Source: Neopestalotiopsis rosae
Lineage: Eukaryota > Ascomycota > Sordariomycetes > Amphisphaeriales > Sporocadaceae
Direction: 5' to 3'
Assembly: GCA_023078685.1 (NCBI GenBank)
Contig: JALGAS010000004.1
Coordinates: 2,108,001-2,172,000 of the forward strand
DNA length: 64,000 nt
Positions 58,401 to 64,000 of this stretch are shown here, in pieces. Within the stretch, counting starts at the first letter, position 1. Each line of letters opens with the position of its first letter. The translations under genes were made by a program, and so were the position numbers. Below the pieces are notes generated by a model, which worked only from the letters and a program-made list of their open reading frames with translations, was not told the DNA's origin and did not search any database.

Positions 58401-59373
58401 CTGCTACTCATCACCAGGTCTGGGTACGTCGAGTTGGAGCTGTACTGATACGTCCGAGTGAAAAGGCTGCGCCAGCGAGACTTCCAATCTCGATTCATTG
58501 TGTGGACCTGGCCTTTTTCACCCTCCGATTATCTTTCGTACTGTTCTCGTTGTTTTTATTGATCTCCTTCTCGGTGACAATCTGGTCAGACACCCGGGGC
58601 TTCGCCAGGCAATCCCTCATTGCCGCTACCTTTGTAAGTAGAGTGTAGGTATTTCTCGGGAAACGAGTACGTCCTGGGAAAATGTTCAAAAAGTCCTTGT
58701 CAGATTCTCACAAGTCAATCAAAGTTCTTAAGTGATTGAATTTATATCGATACGGCCCTCTGGCGTTGCCAGTATTTAAAGCCAAAAGAGAGTATGAAAT
58801 CTCCTTTGCTTATCGCGCACAATGCATTGCAGATCAGGTACGCATCAGGACGCATGAGCGCAGCGTTATACTTGCATAAGTGTCATCCGTTGCATTGCAT
58901 CTGCCACCCTCTGCACAGGGCCACATCGCAACTCTCCGCGCATGTGGCGGTAGAGAAGGGATACTCTCACAGGAGGAAAACAGTAAAGAGTCTGACCAGT
59001 CGGCCGATGAGCTAAATCCGAAACACGTGCATTTTCACCGTCAACGGCTGACGCCATCTGGTGCTTATTGAATATAGCATTTTTACATCCCAGATGGGGT
59101 TTTGATGCAACCCTGAGGTTGATATCCCTGTGAATGGACAGACAGTCGCTATCGCCAAGGGTAAGTGCGGAGGTTGTGCAGATGAATTTCGGTTGACGAT
59201 AAACAAATTGCAACTCACTTAATGCCTCGAGCTCGTGGACAACTGTTCATTGCAAAATTCATTCTCGATACAACATTTTCTCGTAGACGTATGCTACCTT
59301 TTTCGTCGTCCGTTATCTTACGATCGGGTATTTGGTAGGCTTTTAGTTGAGGGTTGTCACCACGGATCCAGAA
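55474..59373. other. 3.9-kb gene-poor tract
   Basis: No gene is supported. The left 400 bp look like the AzgA leader. A perfect 10-bp direct repeat (GATCGACTCA twice) lies at about 56478-56497. A frame at about 58380-58643 contains a hydrophobic segment (LAFFTLRLSFVLFSLFLLISF) ending at a GTAAGT, listed separately. Frames at 57800-58250 on both strands are weakly coding-like and unrecognised. Confidence 0.4.
58377..58633 (+). other. possible gene fragment with a membrane segment
   Basis: The frame ends ...DTRGFARQSLIAATF directly before a consensus donor (GTAAGTAGAG at 58634). It includes a hydrophobic stretch of about 22 residues. There is no clear ATG, upstream exon or downstream partner exon, so it may be a relic or chance. 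Confidence 0.15.
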
Positions 59374-61374
59374 ATGGCAGAGAAAGCGAATACGACTGCC
59401 GAAGTGCGGGCCGACGGGCTCGATGCCGGCCAGCTTGCTAGAGATGGCTTGACCGCAACAGACAGGTACAATCTGCTATACTTTATTTGCACGATCGTAT
59501 CTCGAAAGCTAAACTCTTACAGATATGGGTCAGCTTTGATGACCTTTGATGCCAAAGCCGAGGCTCGCCTGCGACGGAAGATCGATTTGTTGGTCGTTCC
59601 CATTGTCGCGCTCATCTTCCTCTTCTCCTTCATAGACCGTGCCAACATAGGTATGTGTACACATGTGTTGTGGCAGCACTTCGCCATGATCTATTCGATT
59701 CATCTCTTGGCTCATCATTATTTCAGGAAACGCCCGTTTGGCTGGCCTGGAGAAGGACCTTGGCATGAAGGGAAATGACTACAATGCAATCAATAGCATT
59801 TTCTTCTTGTCTTATATCCTCTTCGTCACGCCACTGAATCTGGTCTGCAAGATGGTTGGCCCCGGATGGTATCTTCCAGTCGTGACTCTAGGCTTTGGAC
59901 TCACATCCATCGGGACCGCCTATGTCCACAACTTCTCTCAGCTGGCTGGCGTCAGATTTGTATTGGGCATTTTCGAGGCTGGCATCATGCCGGGAATAAC
60001 ATACTATGTGGTGAGTCTGGGTGCTCCCAATCCCGTAAATGTCAATATGGCACCAACCGGGCTAACTAAGGATATAGAGTCCAATTGAATTGCGTGCCAA
60101 TAGCAGGCATATTTAGGATGATGCCTTTTCTAGATCTATCAGCTAGAGAATCTGCTAACTCTTCCAAGCTGTCACGGTGGTATAGACGCGCTGAACTTAC
60201 ATTTCGGATATCAATGTGTAAGTGAATCTCCTGACAAGTATCACACTCACGACAGGACGCAGGCATGGCTCTTTACGCTGCGTTCATTCGTCGAGTCCTT
60301 ATTTGTACTAAATGCAATTCTATCAGATGTTGTAATGGCTCCCCTGGCCGGAGCATTTGGCGGCCTTTTGGCATCGGGGATTCTGAATGTGCGAGGCTTT
60401 GGTGGCATACCCGACGGTTCATGGCGACTCATCTTCATTATTGAAGGAATTATCACTATTTCAATCGGGTTTGTCTCCGTCTTTCTCCTCACAGATCGAC
60501 CAGAGACGGCTCGGTGGCTGTCTCAAGAGGAAAAGGACCTTGCAGTGGCCCGGGTTAAATCAGAACGAATCGCTGTCACGCAGACGCTGGATACGCCGGA
60601 TACCAAGAAGCTTTGGAGCGGTCTATCAAATCCTGTGACTTTGATCACAGGACTGATATTCCTCCTCGAGACCGTCACAGTTCAAGGCCTCGCATTTTTT
60701 GCACCGACAATCATCAAGTCGATATACCCTCACGCCACCGTCACACAACAGCAGCTCTACACGGTGCCCCCGTACGCCGCCGGCGCCGTCTGCATGGTCA
60801 TCGTGTGCCTCTTGAGCCGGCGAGCAGATAAGCGGCATATATTCCTCATCCTATGCGCGCCTCCGGTCATGATTGGCTACATCATGTTCCTGGCGAGCAA
60901 GGACGCCACGACGCGCTACGCCGCCCTCTTCATCATTGCGTCGACCGCCTTCACGCCCGGCGCCCTGACGTATGCGCAGGTGAGCGCCAACGTCGTGAGT
61001 GATTCTGCACGCAGCATGTCCGTGGCGACGAATATGCTGTTTGCAAACTTTGGAAGCTTGATCGCAACGGTGCGTACATTCCCTTTCCATACTTTTTACT
61101 TACAAAACCTATCAACACCACATTTTTGCTGATCTGTGTATTGAAAAAGTGGTCCTTTGTCGCCTCGGACGCTCCCGATTACCACATAGGAAACGGTCTC
61201 AACTTTGCCACCTCCAGCGCATGGCTGCTCGCGGCCGTGGCCCTCCACTTTTGGATGGGGTGGGACAACAAGAAGAAGGACACCAGGGATGTCGAAGCGG
61301 AACTAGGAAGCCTGAGTCAGAAGCAGATTGAGGATCTGGACTGGAAGCACCCGGCGTTCAGATGGAAGCCTTGA
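59374..61374 (+). CDS. MFS permease, anion:cation symporter (Dal5/Tna1) type
   Basis: Six exons (59374-59465, 59523-59650, 59727-60010, 60169-60217, 60327-61069, 61150-61374) close in frame to 506 aa. The small fourth exon (49 nt) encodes LSRWYRRAELTFRISM, the hallmark loop of this family. The first helix contains VVPIVALIFLFSFIDRANIGNARLAGL, also diagnostic. The partner half begins APLAGAFGGLLASGI and has DGSWRLIFIIEG and LLTDRPETARWLSQEE. The C-terminus is NFATSSAWLLAAVALHFWMG then a hydrophilic tail ending WKHPAFRWKP. Members import allantoate, nicotinate, pantothenate, biotin or dipeptides with protons. The substrate here is unknown. The first ATG in frame was chosen. Confidence 0.92.
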
Positions 61375-61623
61375 AAAAGCATCATGAGATATAAGAGAGG
61401 GAAGACATCAATGTGCGAGAGAAAAGTAAAATGATCCTATTCGTTATTTGATGCTCTGGGGTATTTTCTTCTGCCAGCAGAAGGCGGTAAGCATCATGTA
61501 TCGACGTAAACCTTCTATCTCGGAAAGATGCCACCGGCAACGCTGGTGGCCAATATTTAAATCATCACACCCGTATTTGCGCCGAACAATCGCTCCTCAA
61601 GTCAAAAGCAGGAGAATCCAGAC

Positions 61624-62092
61624 TTAGTACAAGCCAATGCAGATATCTCCACGGACTCTTGCCGTCAAGTGAACCTCGGCCTCGAGATCGAGCTTGATAC
61701 CGACGAGCAGTGCCGCCTTTGTGTTTCTTCCCTCGTCGTCGGTCGCACCACGAAGCAGTTGGCCTGAGTTGAATGTGTCAGTCAAAACTTTTTGGCTACC
61801 AACGGCAAATTAGGAAGAGGGGAGCTACTCACCGGCTGGTGCAGACAGTCCAGATGTAGAGGGCAGTTGGGGCATGCCACCCTGCTGTTGATATTGCTGC
61901 TGTTGTTGCTGCTGCTGTTGACCGTAGGGGCCGGTCTGGGCTAGAGCTCGACGTCCTCCGCGGGCCTGGCCATCAGAGTCAGAGTCGCTGTTGAAGGCGT
62001 TGTCGTTCTTGAGGGGGTTGCTGGAACTATGAATCATGTTAGTCTTTTACTTCGCACCAATAGATATGGGTTTTCACTTACACGGTAGCCAT
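61624..62092 (-). CDS. small conserved fungal protein with a polyQ stretch, unknown function
   Basis: Three exons read 62092-62082, 62026-61833 and 61763-61624. They give 114 aa. The first coding exon is 11 nt (MATV after joining). Residues about 5-65 are disordered: SDSDSDGQARGGRRA, then a glutamine run interrupted by one Tyr. The C-terminal 45 residues look folded and conserved: LLRGATDDEGRNTKAALLVGI and KLDLEAEVHLTARVRGDICIGLY, a beta-rich amphipathic pattern. I believe similar C-termini occur in many ascomycete hypothetical proteins, but I cannot name a family. No signal peptide or membrane segment. Splice borders are all consensus, which supports a real gene. Confidence 0.75.
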
Positions 62093-62417
62093 TTTGATTG
62101 AGTGAGTTGTTTGAGTTGAACAAGTTTGCGATTAGTTTGGAGATGAGGTTCAAAAGTTGAAGTTTTTGGATCGGCTTGAAATAGGTGTTGATTGCTTTGA
62201 TTTTGTTGCTGCTCTGCTGTTTGTAACATCAATTGAACTTGGGACGACTGCTTCTTTTATACAATGTCATTTCAACCATTCCATTGATCGTTCCGTTCAA
62301 AAAACAACGCCCAACTGTTATCACTACATGCCAATCTCTAAGCAGAAATCCATAGTTTCAGAAATGAACCGTCTCTGGTGTCACCGTAATGGCCTCGCAA
62401 TTATCGACATCTTTCGA
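62093..62417. promoter_or_regulatory. upstream region of the small polyQ gene
   Basis: T- and GT-rich sequence. No gene seen. Confidence 0.4.
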
Positions 62418-62800
62418 TTAGACCACGTCGAGAAACACTGGTAAGATGCTCCCGAGTATGGGATTGTTTCGTTGTCGATGTCGTTCTGCCCCACCGCTTA
62501 CATGGTATAACAAAGGGTCTTGGGTGCATTGAACGCTAGGACTCTTGCCCACAATGCCCGTGCCGCCACCAACGTTGAAACACTCAACAGTCTCGCTCCG
62601 CAATTCGTCCAGGATGAGACCCAAGGTATCAGATAGGCCCTTAAGCCCCTATGGTTCGATAGGGACTTTGCCTTCTGGATATGGCATGATGATGGCCCCA
62701 TTGGACGATGGCGACCTTTGTTCTGGCCCCATTTGCACTGAATGATCGACGGCTAGTACTGAACCAAGCAGTATACTATGGACACGGCAATAACACCCTT
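62418..62800 (-). pseudogene. possible degraded reading frame, unknown product
   Basis: The minus strand has a coding-like frame. An N-terminal part (HSILLGSVLAVDHSV, NGAIIMPYPEGKVPIEP) is interrupted by one TAG at about 62644. It continues as GLKGLSDTLGLILDELRSE and VECFNVGGGTGIVGKSP, to a stop at 62418. No clear start or splice sites. The TAG would be CAG after a single C-to-T change. I do not recognise the family; it could also be chance. Confidence 0.2.
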
Positions 62801-62968
62801 GCAATTATCAAAATGGTCCCTGGTATTTGGGTTACAAAGCTTATTACTATTTCGGTCGCAACTGAATATTGCAGCATCTATGGGATTTTGAGAAATTCAT
62901 GACTTGGCCATCACTGTAAGACGTCTCACAACTCTCGACCAAAGACGAAGAAAACAAGTTCGCCCATC

Positions 62969-63805
62969 ATGGTCATCGGCATGCTCCTAGCCATCACAAC
63001 CTGCCCTGCTATGCTCGGGACCCAGGAAGCAATACGGCAGAGTCAATCGAAAAACCGCAGAGAAGAGCACCGAGGACAGCGATGCAACCTGATCGTTGGC
63101 TGCGTACAGCCTTCGACACGAAGTCGAGAAATAAATAATAGGATAGTCGTCTTGAGAGATTCCAAAGTATGTGTTTATTCAAACATCCCCGCATTGCAAC
63201 TCGTCTATTGCAATTCTGGGAGAATTATAGGACTGATATTGATGTTTCTCTCACAGCTGTATATAGAGACCGGAGCATCACCAGACGAATTTTCCGACGA
63301 TAAAGAACCAGTTCCCGGGTCACATCCATTCTGTGGTTACTTTCTGCCTTATCCGGACTCGAATCACGAAGGCATAGTCAGCACTATTACCAATGTCGCA
63401 CCCATTTTGAACTGGATCTACATCGACAAGAACACTTACGAGCTCAAATACGGTGTACGAGATTTTGCTCAACCAAATCTCACGGGGCCCTTTGACTGCA
63501 CCCGGCAGGACAGACGCATGACCTTTGAGGGGTGGGAGGGCTTCGTCGCTGTTGAAGAAACCCCAGGAGTGTGGGCGCTGTATTTTGATCGCGACGACGA
63601 CGGCCTGAGGGCAAAGTTTCCGGCTTCTACCAGAATCTTAGAGGTGGAACTCACGAGGCGAGAGAAAAAGGTACCGAAGCCTGCCGAAGATGCGGCAAAG
63701 ACTCTGGACGAGACGATGAAGCAGCAGCAGCAGCAGAAGCAGGATCAAGATCAGTCAGAGGTATCGAAACCGCAAAGGTTATCTACTCATATAGAAACTA
63801 AATAA
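62969..63805 (+). CDS. conserved fungal protein of unknown function
   Basis: Two exons (62969-63166 and 63257-63805) give 248 aa; the intron has a GTATGT donor and a CTCACAG acceptor. The intron is 90 nt, in frame and free of stops, so retention would give 278 aa. The start MVIGMLLAITTCPAMLGTQEAIRQ has a short hydrophobic stretch but no clear cleavage site. The core (HPFCGYFLPYPDSNHEGIVSTI, LNWIYIDKNTYELKYG, GWEGFVAVEETPGVWALYFDRDDDG, RILEVELTRREKK) is a globular domain that I recall as widespread in fungal genomes as hypothetical proteins. The tail is charged with a Gln run. Function is unknown. Confidence 0.82.
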   Translation: MVIGMLLAITTCPAMLGTQEAIRQSQSKNRREEHRGQRCNLIVGCVQPSTRSREINNRIVVLRDSKVCVYSNIPALQLVYCNSGRIIGLILMFLSQLYIETGASPDEFSDDKEPVPGSHPFCGYFLPYPDSNHEGIVSTITNVAPILNWIYIDKNTYELKYGVRDFAQPNLTGPFDCTRQDRRMTFEGWEGFVAVEETPGVWALYFDRDDDGLRAKFPASTRILEVELTRREKKVPKPAEDAAKTLDETMKQQQQQKQDQDQSEVSKPQRLSTHIETK

Positions 63806-64000
63806 TAATTATAATATCAACGTAGAAGTCGACAGAGACAACTATTTATTGATTTTGTTTTTCATCATTTACCTGCTGCTAATCTTCATCTCATGACCGA
63901 TTAGTACACGAGAATGAAGATCTACCTAGAACAACTTGCTAAACACAAATCTCATTGATCCAGCACTTACATGAATGAACCGCCCCATACATACTTGGGT
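63806..64000. other. right edge, no gene seen
   Basis: AT-rich 3' flank of the preceding gene. Confidence 0.4.

Overview
The window is nuclear DNA of a filamentous ascomycete, most likely a Sordariomycete and plausibly one of the Hypocreales. Genes are intron-poor. Introns are short (about 50-320 nt) with GTAAGT/GTATGT donors, CTAAC-type branch points and pyrimidine-rich AG acceptors. Spacing is loose and there are no operons. I support 20 protein-coding genes with exon structures that close in frame, plus a few degraded or fragmentary ORFs. I saw no tRNA, rRNA or CRISPR array and no intact transposon.

Layout. 0.4-5.7 kb: a saccharopine-dehydrogenase-like oxidoreductase (-), a decayed gene, and a mitochondrial ABC1/COQ8-type kinase (+). 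5.7-15 kb: two long gene-free tracts around a septin GTPase (+); the second tract carries a run of 48 G. 15-33 kb: a compact housekeeping block of RPL21 (-) / RPS9 (+), SLU7 (-) / REV3 (+), the SMP-domain lipid-transfer protein NVJ2/TEX2 (+), COX13 (-) / APN2 (+). As I recall it, this is the gene set that flanks the mating-type locus in Hypocreales. Here no MAT gene or SLA2 follows APN2. A telobox-Myb protein (-) comes next.

36-55 kb: the Mn/Ca transporter GDT1 (+), an L-rhamnose mutarotase-like protein (+), a mitochondrial thioredoxin-like protein (-), a DHA1-type MFS pump (-), ELP6 (+), RPL37 (-) / ATG3 (+), and an AzgA purine permease (-). 55-64 kb: a gene-poor tract, a Dal5/Tna1-type MFS permease (+), and two small conserved fungal proteins of unknown function (- and +).

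Most genes act independently in core processes: translation (RPL21, RPS9, RPL37, and ELP6 for tRNA modification), splicing (SLU7), DNA damage (REV3 translesion synthesis and APN2 abasic-site repair), mitochondria (COX13, the ABC1 kinase, the thioredoxin-like protein), membrane contacts and transport, autophagy (ATG3) and septation (septin). Several head-to-head pairs share promoters.

The most notable observations are: (1) the telobox-Myb gene has an acidic repeat-containing reading frame continuing in frame for 38 codons past its stop codon; (2) its own promoter carries a double TTAGGG motif of the kind its Myb domain would be expected to bind; (3) the MAT-flanking gene set is broken right after APN2; (4) two introns are in frame and stop-free; (5) RPL37 has a 4-nt first coding exon.
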